A stretch of 64,000 nucleotides of DNA from Nematopogon swammerdamellus (GCA_946902875.1 OX336340.1:6531739-6595738), one strand, 5' to 3'. Shown: positions 1 through 11,067, counted from the first letter of the stretch. Notes: generated by a model not told the origin, from the sequence alone. A program made the numbers and translations.

Positions 1-304
1 CTAGGTGCCATGTCAGTGCTTCCCTTCCGTCGTGCCGGCTACACTGAACTGGACGGAAAACACAAACTATTTACATAGCCGTTTCGACCGACTTTTCATT
101 CAATGCGGTGGCATCAACCCGGGCGGGTTGAACCCTACCTAGTAAGGTAAGAAGGGAAGGGACCTACAGTTTTACGTGGAATCCGAACCACGGTCAGCCT
201 CCAACGGTCGAGCGGTCACCCATCCAAGTACTGAAAGGCTCAGCGTTGCTTAACCATCAATAGCGGCAGTCGACTGTCTGCACCACTGAGCTATCGAGGC
301 TGAC
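1..304 (-). mobile_element. SINE-A copy, cut by window edge
   Basis: Reads in reverse as the composite head (GAGCTATCGAGGCTGAC is the box A side), core and part of the 3' half. The A-rich tail lies outside the window. A short gap in the 5S-like part distinguishes it from the full copy at 19,532-19,927. Confidence 0.85.
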
Positions 305-550
305 GAAATAGTATCTAGTAATAGGCATAGTATATATTTTTATTTTAAAAAATGTTTCTTGGAACAATTGCTTTATTTTCTTTAGACGGCAATACAGTGT
401 GAGCGAGAGGCAAATAGGAGCGCCGTCATTTTCAATTCCTTTCTTTAAGTAACCAGGTTATACGTGAGAACTTAGTACATTGCTCTTCATTGCTTATGCA
501 CAACAATACAATAGTACATAGATGCAGCCAATTCTGTCACTCAACTTACA

Positions 551-814
551 TACCACGCGCTGTATCCCGAAAATCGGGTAAGAAGAGTAATCGGTGTTGT
601 TCTGCAAGGACCCTGGTAAATTACAGCACAACACCGACGACCACGGACAAGATGACTATTAAGCAGCAAGTAAGACCTGAAGAGCCATCTGCTGCACACT
701 CGGTGGAAGGACCGTGCCAAGGTGAGAGGTGGCTAGCCTGTCGACCTTTAGCACGGCATCACGCCTTATCCCTTAGTCGTCTGTGACGACATGCACGAGG
801 AGATAGATGCGATG
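551..814 (-). mobile_element. Rep-D copy, diverged
   Basis: Starts with the reversed 3' end (TACCACGCGCTGTATCCCGA). It continues through the CAACACCGACGACCACG and CCAAGGTGAGAGGTGGCTAG modules and ends in the CTTATCCCTTAGTCG head. No coding capacity; the overlapping open frames are chance. Confidence 0.75.
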
Positions 815-910
815 CTTGACTGGAATAAAAAGTACTCGGCAAAACAAAACGAAAATCGCGCTTTTTCATATACAAGGAATCGTGTAGCCGGCACGACCAT
901 AGCTAAAAGC

Positions 911-992
911 ATTGACATGGCACTAAGATGTTATGGGCTGATACTCTCTGTAGTGGATGATGTAAGCAATCATGTTAAGTTCCATAAAAAGA
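911..992 (+). mobile_element. Degenerate SINE-A 3' tail
   Basis: Retains the order TTGACATGGCAC, TTATGGGCTGA, GATGATGTAAGCAA, TTCCATAAAAA of the SINE-A 3' half, with many substitutions. An old, 5'-truncated copy. Confidence 0.6.
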
Positions 993-1256
993 AGTTGGGC
1001 AGATTTTTGAGGAATTGATAATTGTTGTTTATTGTATAATTTCATCCACAGGTAGGTAACCTACGCTTGGACATGTCGAAAATTCCGCCAGTTCTAAATT
1101 CAAATGCGAAGAAGAAACTTCGCAAGTCACAATGTTTTGTTAGTATCTTATAAGTATTATATTATAGTAACTTATAAATAATTAACCCACTACCGCTCAC
1201 AAGAGCATTCATATTTACAGCAGAAACATGAATACTGAAGAATTATTTCTAATAAG

Positions 1257-1442
1257 CTTGGCACGAAGACCTAACTGCTGCATGACTCGGTGTAATGAAC
1301 GTGCTAAGGTGAGAGGTGCCTCGCCTGTCGCCCTTTAGCATGACACGACACCTTGTCCTTATCACTTAGTCGCCTTTTACGACATGCGCGAGGAGAGATG
1401 CAATGGGACTATTCTTTTTAAGTACTAGTCCCACACAGTACT
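1257..1442 (-). mobile_element. Rep-D 5' half
   Basis: Contains GGCACGAAGACC, AAGGTGAGAGGTG, TTAGTCGCCTTTTACGACAT and GGGACTATTCTTTTTAAGTAC, the reversed Rep-D head. The 3' half is missing here, although a similar 3' half lies at 1,798. Confidence 0.7.
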
Positions 1443-1797
1443 GTTGTCAGTGTTATTATTATCTGGGGTAAAGCACCAAACAAACCGCTTTACTGAAAAT
1501 ATTCATTGGTTGACATTTTAAGAAATTGCCAGAAAAATGTCAAACGTAGCCGTTGTCTCAGTTCGTGAATTCGTAACCGCCGTAACATAACGACGTTAGA
1601 ACGTTGGTGAGGAACCGAAAAATACGATTACCTACGCTTCGTTTGAATTTTTTTATTTGCATCTTATTTCAAAATGTATTTTGTTACGAAACAATTTAAA
1701 TTTTTGTCCTATCATGTTGTCGCTTATTCGGAATGTTGGATTTTTTCATGCTTTTCCTTTTCGGCATTTGATAAATACATACACAACTTTTAATTAC
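1443..1797. other. Unassigned AT-rich stretch
   Basis: No exon-like frame, no repeat shared elsewhere in the window and no inverted repeat of note. Confidence 0.5.
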
Positions 1798-1921
1798 ATA
1801 CCACACGCTATATCCCGACAATCGGGGTAAGCAGAGTAAACAGTGTTGTGCTGCAAGTACTCTTGTAAATTACAGAACAACATGGTCCACCACATTTAGC
1901 ACAAGTATTAGGACAAGATAA
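1798..1921 (-). mobile_element. Rep-D 3' half
   Basis: Begins with ACCACACGCTATATCCCGAC and runs through the GCAGAGTAAACAGTGTTGTG module before losing similarity. Together with 1,257-1,442 it may be one Rep-D split by about 355 bp of unrelated AT-rich DNA; both lie on the same strand. Confidence 0.7.
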
Positions 1922-2021
1922 CTTATAATAATTTACTGTTGGTTTATTTGGATATAATCGATTTAACACACTATAATAATGGCAAGAATAAAACCGGAAA
2001 ACGACTAGGTAACCTTTTATG

Positions 2022-2356
2022 TTTTTTTTTATGGAAACTGACACGGTTGGCTACATTACCTGCAACATCCGTGAGGTCAGCCCATAACACCGGGTGAACT
2101 AGGTGCCATTGTCAGTGCTTCCCTTCATTTCATGTCGGCTACATTGAACTGGACGGAAAACACGAACTATTTACATAGCCGTTTCGACCGAATGTTTCAT
2201 TCAGTGCGATGGTATCAGCACGGATGGGATAAACCTTACCACCTAGTAAGGTAGGAAGGTAAGGGACCTACAGTTTTACGTGGAATCCGAACAACGGTCA
2301 GCCTCTAACGGTCGAGCGGTCACCCATCCAAGTACTGACCGTTGTGCCGAGGCTGA
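2022..2356 (-). mobile_element. SINE-A with deleted internal head
   Basis: Full tail (T-run, ATGGAAACTGACACGG) and core. In the head, the sequence jumps from CAAGTACTGACC to GCCGAGGCTGAC, removing part of the 5S-like segment and box A. The extreme 5' end is kept, so this is an internal deletion, not reverse-transcription truncation. Confidence 0.85.
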
Positions 2357-2482
2357 CGCAGTTTACAAAATGTTTTGAACATAAGGCATTTTCTTGTCAA
2401 AGAAGTACAAAAACACGTAAGTACAAACCTTACTGCAAGGTAAAGTCAGCTCGGACGTCCATAAGCGTGTTGGGATTGGATC

Positions 2483-2813
2483 TTTTTTTTTATGGAAACT
2501 GACACGGTTGGCTACATCACCTACAACACCCGTGATGTCAGCCCATAACACCGGGTAAACTTGGTGCCACGTCAGTGCTTCCCTTCGGTCGTGCCGGCTA
2601 CACTGATCTGGACGGAAAACAAACTATTTACATAGCCGTTTCGACCGACCTTTCCATCAGTGCGGTGGTGCCAACCAGGGCGGGATAAACCCTACCACCT
2701 AGTATTATAAGAAGGGATTCATATCCCTTAGTCGCCTTCTACGACATACATGGGGAGAGATGCAGTGGGGCTATTCTTTTAAAGTACCGGCACCACACGG
2801 TACAAATACGGAT
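2483..2813 (-). mobile_element. SINE-B, near full length
   Basis: The tail and core are those of SINE-A. Beyond the core, AGAAGGGATTCATATCCCTT leads into CTACGACATACATGGGGAG and ends at CCACACGGTAC. It therefore carries the TACCGTGTGG-type head, not the tRNA/5S head. Confidence 0.8.
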
Positions 2814-3262
2814 TTTTCCGAATTCCTAAGCCTCCCCCCCCCCCCCTCGCAATAACTAGCCGGCTGTGATTGGTTCATCCGCTACCGCCGTCCTTACCTC
2901 AGCCTCCCCGCTCCTGTTATAATTTTGCGATTAGTATAATTTTATGTATATTAATTAGATTACTATAAAGTCGATTAAGAAATTTCAAAGCCGTCACAAT
3001 GTTCACTATTAAAATATTTAATACAAAGTTCTTGTCTAAAGTTCTGTTTAATCAGAAGTGGGTTTCTACTTTTCGAGCGCGATACTTAGAATTCTGCCCT
3101 AGACATTGTAATAATTACTAGATTTATACGAAAGGACGCTTAATAAATTAGTGTTTATTTGTCTCGAGAGGCGATTATTTTCGTTCGCGAGGTTTTAACA
3201 CTAATTACGTTTCTGCCTTTGCCTTTGCTTGGATTTATTTTAACGTACACTCAAAAAATAAA
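2814..3262. other. Unassigned, with a C homopolymer
   Basis: A run of about 13 C lies at 2,834-2,846. The rest is AT-rich with no recognisable gene or repeat. Confidence 0.5.
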
Positions 3263-3480
3263 AGTAGATAGATAGATAGATAGAAAATGCTTTATTGGTC
3301 CAATAAACATTAAACAGTAACAAATACATTAGAAAATTTACATAAGGTGCAAAGGCGGACTTATCCCTTCCAGAGATTTCTTACAGTCAACCTTTGGATG
3401 TTTAAGATTCGATAATATAGTGGAATGTAAGTAGGTAGTAGCAAAATAGTTGAGCGTGAGAATTGAAGGTAAAATATTAA
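3263..3480 (-). mobile_element. LINE 3' tail with GATA microsatellite
   Basis: In reverse this reads CCAATAAAGCATTTT followed by a TCTA repeat (GATA units at about 3,266-3,282). The same AATAAAGCATTTTCTATTCT ending occurs on the plus strand at 36,205-36,238, so both are 3' ends of one LINE lineage with a simple-repeat tail. Confidence 0.55.
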
Positions 3481-3542
3481 TAAGAATAATACATGTAAGT
3501 ACATGCTAGTTAAATAAATACTCGCGTTATATATATTTGACT

Positions 3543-3909
3543 TTTTTTTATGTAAACCAGCATGGGTGGCTGTGCCGAGAGACCAATGGTGCAGTCGACA
3601 GAGCCAAAATCACCTCTCCTTGCGAAACCACGCTCAGTTAGGTGCCATGCCAGCTGATTTGCGGACTATTGCTAGGCTGTCTAGCCCGTTAATACGACGC
3701 TTGAAGACACCCAGGTTAAAGGATTCAGGAAATACACTCGCCGGAAGACAGTTCCACACTCTAGCGGTGCGACAAAGAAACGATTTAGAGAACCGATGGG
3801 TTCTCAAAAGCCCAATGTCAACAACAAAAGGGTGCTGAGTCTCTCTGCGACGAGTCATGCGGAGGAGGAGACTAAATATATAGAATGTAATATACAAATT
3901 AATAAACAT
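3543..3909 (-). pseudogene. LINE-F 3' end (CR1/Daphne-like RT C-terminus)
   Basis: The reverse strand encodes the end of a non-LTR retrotransposon ORF2: a FSKSFLCRTARVWN block, then LPASVFPESFNLGVFKRR, as in the post-RT region of CR1/Daphne-type elements. A stop and a short UTR ending in a T-run (plus strand) follow. Only about 65 codons remain. Related tails lie at 27,960, 48,510 and 60,715, all on the minus strand. Confidence 0.8.
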
Positions 3910-3917
3910 ACATAGGT

Positions 3918-4680
3918 TTTTTTTTTTTTATGGAACCTGTCACGATTGGCTACATCACCTTCAACAGGGTTTCTCAAACTTATGATGCCACGTACCCTTA
4001 GTAAGGTTTCGAAACGACTGCGAACCCCTGCCCTAACGCAACTCCTCCCCTCTCCGAAAGGAAAGGAAAAGAGGAAAAATACATTCTAGCAAGGTTTTTT
4101 AATTTAATAAAAAATGTTTAACAAGTCGATTTCTATATTTAGTTTTTATCATTACCAGGTGTTAAACCAACTCTCACAAAGGTATGTTGTTGCGAAGGGT
4201 AAAAGGAAATTCATGGCTTTGCGTCAGAGCTCGGAATATTCTTCCTGTCTACTAGCTGCCGAAAAATCAATTAAAGACATCTTTTTGTAGTAATGTAGTC
4301 ACGAACCCCCTACCATCAAATGGCGAACCCCTGGGGGTTCGCGTACCACACTTTGAGTAGCACTGACCTACAACATCCGTGATGTCAGCCCATAACACAG
4401 GGTGAACTTGGTGCCATGTCAGTGCTTCCCTTCATTTCATGTCGGCTACACTAAACTGGACGGAAAACACGAACTATTTACATAGCCGTTTCGACCGACG
4501 TTTCATTCAGTGCGGTGGTACCAACCCGGCCGGGATAAACCCTACCACCTAGTAAGGTAAGAAGGGAAGGGACCTACAGTTGAACGTGAAATCCGAACCA
4601 CGGTCAGCCTCCAACGGTCGAGCGGTCACCCATCCAATCACTGACCGCGCTCAGTGTTGCTTAATAACAGTTGACTAACC
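3918..4680 (-). mobile_element. SINE-A split by a hAT-type MITE
   Basis: The tail (3,918-3,964) and the rest (from 4,366) form one SINE-A interrupted at ACCTTCAA. The head ends early, at TTAATAACAGTTGACTAACC. The insertion shows that SINE-A predates this MITE. Confidence 0.85.
3965..4365. mobile_element. hAT-type MITE with 8-bp target duplication
   Basis: The left end CAGGGTTTCTCAAACTTATG and right end CACACTTTGAGTAGCACTG form imperfect terminal inverted repeats of the CAG...CTG kind. Flanks ACCTTCAA (3,957-3,964) and ACCTACAA (4,366-4,373) match at 7 of 8 bases. About 401 bp, non-coding; GGGGGTTCGCG near the right end is typical of hAT-derived MITEs. Confidence 0.75.
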
Positions 4681-4861
4681 ATAAGTATAAAATAGGTACC
4701 TTAAGTATTAAATTATGGAAGGATAAAGAGACGTGAAATTTATGACATTAAAAAAAATACTTCTTCCGCACTAATCCGTACCAAGCGCGCAAAGTGAAAC
4801 GCTGGCATGGTAGTTAGTTATAATTGGAAGAAGGTTCAATTACACGATTGCATACAATACA

Positions 4862-5104
4862 TTTTTTTTACTGGAAACTGACACGGTTGGCTACATCACC
4901 TACAACATCAGTGATGTCAGCCCATAACACCGGGTGAACTAGGTGCCATGTCAGTGCTTCCCTTCGGTCGTGCCGGCTACACTGAACTGGACGGAAAACA
5001 CAAACTATTTACATAGCCGTTTCGATCGACGTTTCATTCAGTGCGGTGGTACCAACCCGGGCGGGTTGAACCCTACCACCTAGTAAGGTAAGAAGGGAAG
5101 GGAC
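4862..5104 (-). mobile_element. SINE-A, 5'-truncated
   Basis: Complete tail and core, ending at AGAAGGGAAGGGAC, where unrelated sequence begins. The tRNA/5S head is absent, as expected from incomplete reverse transcription. Confidence 0.85.
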
Positions 5105-5817
5105 AGCACAGTTTGCACAGAATCGTAGCACCTCTACGATGTTCGTAGTGGTGCTACGCCGCGCGTGCTGAACAAACTTTTAATCACATCATTGTAAAAC
5201 TGTGTGCTGTGAGATTAATATAGAAAGAGTAGGGCCATAGAGTAGAATTCAATAATTTCTTCTCAGTAAAAAATATGTATGCAGAGATTACATAGGTTTT
5301 TTTAAACTTTTTATCTATGAATTCAAGCTTATTATTATTCAAGCTTTATAATTTAACCCTAAAGTTAAAATGTTGGGGTGCTTGTCCCATTTTACCTTTG
5401 CGCAACGATGTAATCGAATGTTGTTGGTACTTTAGTTTTCTTTAAAAATAATAGATTTTTTATAGTAAAATGATACATATTAAAATAAATATAGGTACTT
5501 TATTGAAAACATTATGGCAACACTGTTATTAAATCTAAACTATCTTAAAAAAATAATTATAATAAAATAAACCTTACATTAATATAACTATAAAAATTAA
5601 ATAAATGAAGAAAAAGGAGGGTTGAGCGTCGGGGGTGCGGTGGTAGGAGCGAAACATTTAATTAAAATTTCTACCAATTGAACTGGTAAAGTGCCGAATT
5701 TAAATTCCAGGTTTGGACAGAAATACGAGTAGTTCCACTCCTTGATCCAGTTTAGTAACGTCTGTCTCAGCTTCTCAGATTAGAAACTTACTCCAAACTT
5801 TAGGTAACTTCTAGGTA
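5105..5817. other. Unassigned AT-rich stretch
   Basis: Holds a small hairpin (CGTAGCACC at 5,124 against GGTGCTACG at 5,150) and otherwise long A/T runs. No exon-like frame is visible. Confidence 0.5.
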
Positions 5818-5898
5818 GTCTCGCAATATCCACGTAGTAGGCCGTGAAGCAACATTAGCCATGTTGCTTCACGGCCTACTACGTGGATATTGCGAGAC
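5818..5898. repeat. Perfect 36-bp palindrome, 9-nt loop
   Basis: Left arm 5,818-5,853 begins GTCTCGCAATATCCACG. Right arm 5,863-5,898 is its exact reverse complement, with loop ATTAGCCAT. No target duplication is visible, so this is more likely a local inverted duplication than a MITE. Confidence 0.9.
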
Positions 5899-5978
5899 GG
5901 TCAATACGATTCGTGATTTCCTTGAATATACATGTCTTGTTCTCTTGTTAGATCATGCAAAGAATTTTCTTCCCTGAA

Positions 5979-6260
5979 TTTTTTTTTATGGGAGCACGAC
6001 ATATGGCGCGCCACAGACTAACTCAGAGGTGTAGTCCGACGGCGCCCACGGGCATTCGGATATTTACGGGAGCTGCGAATACCATGTCGGCCGGCTAGGT
6101 GCACCTTCACATTATGTTTGAAGGACCCCAGACTGTACATTGGAGGAAAGGTTGCAGGTGGGAGTGCATTGCACATGTTTTGAATGTTTCGTACGCGCTA
6201 AATCCCACTTGGATCGATACCACTTCGCTAAAGTACAAGTAAGAAAACAATTTGCGTAAT
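5979..6260 (-). pseudogene. LINE-G 3' end
   Basis: In reverse the codons give a CNALPPATFPPMYSLGSFKH-like segment, then the AGRHGIR block and a 3' UTR ending in an A-run. It matches the other LINE-G tails (CR1-like element with a WNALPAHIFP signature). Frameshifts are present. Confidence 0.7.
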
Positions 6261-6438
6261 AAATATAGTGTAAAACCCGACCAAGAAAAATCAATCAAAT
6301 AACAAGGAAAGTTAATAGAAAATGCTATAGATCTATTCGAATCCTTCATTCTTCGAATCTTCCCACACGCCCGACTGACTTTTGGGGTATCGTGGGGTAA
6401 TATAATACGTTCGGTGTCATTCGATAGGGATAGATTTT

Positions 6439-6700
6439 AGGGTTTATAGAAAAACAAAGGCAAACAAAAAGAGTGGAGGGAGGTGTACGGTGAGAGGTGG
6501 ATCGCGAGGGAAGGGGGAGGGAGGGAGGGAGTGAGGTTATGGAGGGGCGGAAGGGGGAGGAAGAAAGAGTGGAGAAAGGTGAAGGGAGGGTGGGGAGGGG
6601 TGGAGGAGGGAGGGGAGGAAGAGGGAAGCGATTGAAAGGGGAGGTAAGGAGGGAGCGAGGGGAGTGAGAGAGGGTAGGGAGGTAGGGAGCTAGAGAGAAT
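6439..6700. repeat. Polypurine GA-rich tract
   Basis: About 260 bases that are almost entirely A or G on the plus strand, with many GGGAGG and GGAGGGAGG runs. Capable in principle of G-quadruplex or triplex structure. No fixed repeat unit. Confidence 0.85.
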
Positions 6701-6743
6701 TTCGTCGACTAAACTTAATCGAACAGCTAAATTCCTTACATAA

Positions 6744-6979
6744 TCCCTTCTTACCTTACTAGGTGGTAGGGTTTATCCCAGCCGGGTTGGTACCACCGCC
6801 CTGAGTGAAACGTCGGTCGAAACTGCTATGTAAATAGTTCGTGTTTTCCGTCCAGTTCAGTGTAGCCGACATGAAATGAAGGGAAGCACTTACATGGTAC
6901 CTAGTTCACCCGGTGTTATGGGCTGACATCGCGAATGTTGTAGGTGATGTAGCCAACCGTGTCAGTTTCAAAAAAAAAT
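6744..6979 (+). mobile_element. SINE-A, 5'-truncated
   Basis: Starts in the core at CCCTTCTTACCTTACTAGG and ends GTGTCAGTTTC plus an A-run. It adjoins the polypurine tract. Confidence 0.85.
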
Positions 6980-7044
6980 ATATACCTATACCATGTAAGT
7001 CAACACCTAGTCACATTAATCTTATTAAAAAATTGTTTTTGGCT

Positions 7045-7248
7045 TTTTATGGAACCTGATGAACCCACCATGGGTTACATATAATACAGCGTCCGTGATC
7101 TCAGCCCATCACACCTTGTTGCTGCCGGAGCTAAGTGCCGTGTCAGTGATTAGCTTTGTTTGTGCCGACACAACGAGTTATTACGCATAACACATAATAT
7201 TTTCGTTACCGTTTCGATTCATTCAGTGCGTCGCGTCGGTATCAATCA
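7045..7248 (-). mobile_element. Highly diverged SINE-A
   Basis: Order is preserved (TTTTTATGGAACCTGATG, CGTCCGTGATCTCAGCCCAT, GTGCCGTGTCAGTGATTAGC, TTACCGTTTCGATTCATTCA) but identity is low. One of the oldest copies here. Confidence 0.65.
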
Positions 7249-7291
7249 AATATATTTCTCCAAGAAGGAGAAAGAGATATATATGTAGATA

Positions 7292-7460
7292 TATTTGCCC
7301 CAAAGTACAGTCTCGGGTCTTTCAAGAGAGGCGTGTGCAGGCACGTCAGGCCGGTATAAACGAGGGTACGAATGCATATGACCGAATGCCCATGGGCGTT
7401 GTTAGATACATTATGGGTGGCTTGGTGTCAAATGTTGCACTGAAAAAAAAAATACATAAA
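7292..7460 (+). pseudogene. LINE-G 3' tail
   Basis: CCCCAAAGTACAGTCTCGGG, then a TCTTTCAAGAGAGGCGTG coding remnant (the SLGSFKRGV block), then ATGCCCATGGGCGTTGTTAG and an A-run. Too short and broken to code. Confidence 0.7.
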
Positions 7461-7723
7461 AGTGGTGCATTGCAGTTCAAACCCACGACCGTCTAAAGAA
7501 AGCGACGATCTCTCGGCCACGAACGTCTCAGTTCTGCCTACATTAAGCTGAAGATTGAGATAGCCTTAATTGCCAATTATAAGTTAAAATCTAGACTTGC
7601 TTACCTCATGCGTAGGATCAAAACCTTTTGTCCAAATCGTGTTGAACTTGACTTAGAGACTGCGTAGTGGAAGAATTGAACCCATTCCTCAGGCAATAGA
7701 GTTCTAAATTGCTCCGTCGACGG

Positions 7724-8072
7724 CAGTGGCGGCGCTAGGCGTCGGCGACGTCGTCGGCGACCGCCGACACGGCCTCGCACATGAGGGGGTCTCGCAAACA
7801 TTCGTTTACCCTAGCTGACTCCCTTTGGGATCGCACGATCCCAGAAATTCTCATCAAAGTATGGTCGCACACTGTGGGCTATTGCTTGTTGGGCTATTTA
7901 TTTTAATTTGTGATTTTTCATGTAATTTTTGTCAACATTTGATTAGCAATAAAACTCATATACTCATACATCAGTCTCGTTTTATTTATTGTTTTTTTTC
8001 TGACTGGGAAATGAAAGAGGCCTCGCAAAGCTGATGTCGCTAACGTCTACATTTTTTCTAGCACCGCCACTG
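7724..8072. mobile_element. hAT-type MITE, 349 bp
   Basis: Terminal inverted repeats CAGTGGCGGCGCTAG and CTAGCACCGCCACTG. Flanks GTCGACGG (7,716-7,723) and GTCGGCGG (8,073-8,080) agree at 7 of 8 bases. The small open frames inside do not resemble a transposase. Confidence 0.75.
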
Positions 8073-8202
8073 GTCGGCGGTACTCACTTCGATTTATAGA
8101 ATCTTTATTCACCCCAAAGAACGTTATAAACGTTCGCTTGTAGAGAGGTACATTATCATAATGCGGTTACAAATAACTAGAATTAATACAAATAGATGGG
8201 TC

Positions 8203-8352
8203 TTCGTGCCTTACTTGCTGCTTGACAGTTATCTTGTTCGAATACATTGCTAAGCGTGGTGGTCAGTGTTGTGCTGTAATTTGATTTAAGAACTTGAAGC
8301 ACAACACCTATTACTCTGCTTATCACGATTGTCGGCATACAGCGTGTGGTTA
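8203..8352 (+). mobile_element. Rep-D, 3' half
   Basis: Begins at GGTCTTCGTGCCTTACTTGC and runs through the GTGGTGGTCAGTGTTGTG module to ATACAGCGTGTGGTTACATA. 5'-truncated. Confidence 0.75.
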
Positions 8353-8659
8353 CATATGTATTATTATTTACATTATATTATTTATATATATTTTTTATTA
8401 TATTCATTTATTACCACAATGTGAATTAAGTGAAATATAATAAAGTGAAACGGAAAATATAGATGAGACATTATGTAAATACAAAATTCTTTATTATTCC
8501 AGCTTCGCTGGCTACGGAATCCTATTAAAATTAAAAACTGTTTTGGGAGTTTGTGGGAACTATTTTATCGGACATAAATTGACTGTAATATCTCCCCCAT
8601 ATAAATCATACACAGTGTTAAAATGAACTTAATGGAGTCCTGGACCGTCCATTTTTTAA
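8353..8659. other. Unassigned AT-rich stretch
   Basis: No gene seen. CCAGCTTCGCTGGCTACGGAA near 8,500 resembles the GC-rich ends of lepidopteran interspersed repeats but is too short to assign. Confidence 0.4.
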
Positions 8660-9035
8660 TTTTTTTTTATGGAATCTGACACGGTTGGCTACATCACCTA
8701 CAACATCTGTGATGTCAGCCCATAACACCGGGTGAACTAGGTGCCATGTCAGTGCTTCCCTTCATTTCATGTCGGCTACACTGAACTGGACGGAAAACAC
8801 GAAACTATTTACATAGCCGTTTCGACCGACATTTCGTTCAGTGCGGTGGCACCAACCCGGCCGGGATAAACCTTACACCTAGTAATGTAAGAAGGGAAGG
8901 GCCTACAGTTTAACGTGGAATTCGAACCACGGTCAGCCTCCAACGGTCGAGCGGTCACCCATATCCAAGTACTGCCGCGCTCAACGTTGCTTAACAACAG
9001 TCGACTGACCGCACCACTGAGCTACCGAGGCTGAC
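8660..9035 (-). mobile_element. SINE-A, full length
   Basis: Complete from the T-run and ATGGAATCTGACACGG to GAGCTACCGAGGCTGAC. The 5S-like segment (CACCCATATCCAAGTACTG, CTCAACGTTGCTTAACAAC in reverse) and both tRNA boxes are present. Confidence 0.9.
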
Positions 9036-9177
9036 ATATAGTATCCATTCATAAACTCGAGCATAAACTAAAGATTTTAATTGCAAGAAAATACTCACTC
9101 ATACGTATCAAAGCGTTCTAGATGAGCGACAACAAAGGAGACAGGGGCCCACAGTCTATTACGATCAGAGGCGAGTA

Positions 9178-9325
9178 GGTACAGTCCGCACCAAAAGAGG
9201 AGATATTTCAGTAGAACCTTTTCACGCGCGAGCTCACTCACCGCGTCGAGTGATCATTGTTTGAACAGTGGAGATAGTTAATATGACAGAGTACTAAATG
9301 GTTTTCTTTTGGATCTGACTGTACC
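9178..9325. mobile_element. Tc1/mariner-type MITE, about 148 bp
   Basis: Flanked by TA (9,176-9,177 and 9,326-9,327). Termini GGTACAGTCCGCACCAAAAG and CTTTTGGATCTGACTGTACC are imperfect inverted repeats. TA duplication with CAGTC-type ends fits a Tc1/mariner-derived MITE; no coding content. Confidence 0.6.
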
Positions 9326-9827
9326 TAAATATCAAATGTCGGAGACACGCCTGCGAGTGGCGGCTGAAAACCATTTCAGGTCGAAGCGCTTTTGGTCCTC
9401 TCGTGTTTTGTCGTGTTCGTCCTCATTCAATATTATCTTCGTAACCGAATCAAAATAAATAAAATATTTCTATGTTTCGCGATTTCTAAATATTTTTTGT
9501 AAAAACTATTCAAAATATTTTGAGGGAAAATACTTTGAAGATGTTTGTTTAAGATAATTTTGTATTAAGATCTGTGTTTTTGAAAGACATATTTTTTTAA
9601 ATAAAATAAAGCGAATCGTTCAGGCTCTACATAGGTACAATTTCACAGTTCCGACGGAACCAGATAAGGAGTGAAAATAAACTCAATGTTTTCGTAGAGC
9701 TGAATAAAGTTGTATAAACACAATTAATATTATCTTGTCTTTATCTTATTTCAGAATATTGCAGTGGAAATCGTGACACTCCATTTAACACGTACAGTCT
9801 GCAATGGCATCTGGTATACGCGAAACA
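9326..9827. other. Unassigned stretch
   Basis: AT-rich with a few GC patches. No exon, repeat or strong palindrome recognised. Confidence 0.5.
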
Positions 9828-9929
9828 TACCATACCACTGACGTGGTACCTAATTCACCAAGGTATAATGGGGAGACATCACCGATGTTGTAGGTGATGT
9901 AACCAATCCGTGTCAGTTTCGGAAAAAAA
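9828..9929 (+). mobile_element. SINE-A 3' tail
   Basis: CCACTGACGTGGTACC to GTGTCAGTTTCGG plus an A-run. 5'-truncated and moderately diverged. Confidence 0.75.
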
Positions 9930-9979
9930 ATTTATACGTACATACACTCGAAAAGCATCCAGGGTAATGCTTCTTTTTG

Positions 9980-10256
9980 CTTTTTTTTTTATGGAAACTG
10001 ACACAGTTGGCTCCATCACCTACAACATCCATGATGTCAGCCCATAACACCGGGTGAACTTGGTGTAACGTCAGTGCTTCCCGTCGGTTGTGCCGGCTAC
10101 ACTGAACTGGACGGAAAACACAAGCTGTAAATAGCTTGTGTTTTCCGTGTTCTTGTGTTAGCCGTTTCGACTGACCTTTCATTCAGCGCGGTGGTACCAA
10201 CCCGGGCGGGTTAAACCCTACCACCTAGTAATGTAAGAAGGGAGTCATATCCCTTA
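9980..10256 (-). mobile_element. SINE-B copy with internal inverted duplication
   Basis: SINE tail and core leading into AAGAAGGGAGTCATATCCCTT of the SINE-B head, which is then lost. ACGGAAAACACAAGCT (10,111-10,126) is followed after GTAAAT by its exact inverse (10,133-10,148). Other copies lack this insertion. Confidence 0.8.
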
Positions 10257-10856
10257 TGCGTCGCGCAGTCGGGTAATGTATATTTGTTCGTTCGTTCGTT
10301 CGTCTTCTATGCGTTCGTAAATCATTCACCTACGTACTACATAAACGATTACGATGAAACTTTGGTGGGTTGTTGTGCGCGCGGCCCGTAAAGGATTTCT
10401 GTCGTATAGGTACATATTACGTCTTAGTATTAGTACAGATGACATTGCGAGCAAAATCTAAATTTCAACATGTTCCACCACATTACAGTAAATATTAATA
10501 TTTATGTATACTCAGTACCTTGCTGACCGTTCGCCGCGAAGGCCGCTGCCAGCGGGAAGTCAGGCGCCGTCCATCCACGCCAATATCTACAGCATCTGAA
10601 CCGTGAACGATGACAGATAGCCGAAACTCCCTACTTATTAATACTTGTCGAGGGGCGCCGTTATTTTTTAAACGTCACTTCATATCTAGCGACTAATGAA
10701 ATTAACACTCCGGTTAAGACTGGAGTTCATATTTTTGTTTGGGATTACTGGAGAAAAATGGACTCCATTACCGGCATGGCTATGGCGTAAAGTCTGAATG
10801 CGCGACTGAAAAAAGCCACCTGCTCCGAGTCGGGTGACAGGTGGGACGACGAAATC
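10257..10856. other. Unassigned, with TTCG microsatellite
   Basis: A short GTTC/TTCG repeat lies at about 10,286-10,302. A GC-richer patch follows at 10,520-10,620 without a convincing exon. Confidence 0.5.
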
Positions 10857-11067
10857 AAGAATGCTCGGAGGAGCTGTTTAACGCGATCCCGCCATCCCCT
10901 TTCCACCCCCGCACAACGCGACTAGGGTATCGGCTCCTTCAATAGAGGCGTGAACAGGCACCTGTCAGGCCGGCATGGCATTCGTAACTCCCGCGTACGA
11001 CCGAATGTCCATGGGCGTCGTTAGACACCTTATGAGTGCCTCGGCGCCAAATGTCGCGATTTCTATA
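10857..11067 (+). pseudogene. LINE-G ORF2 end and UTR
   Basis: Encodes ECSEELFNAIPPSPFHPRTT, a classic CR1/Daphne-like block from the ORF2 C-terminal region. An internal deletion leads to the TTCAATAGAGGCGTGAACAG tail block and an A-run ending near 11,070. Confidence 0.75.
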
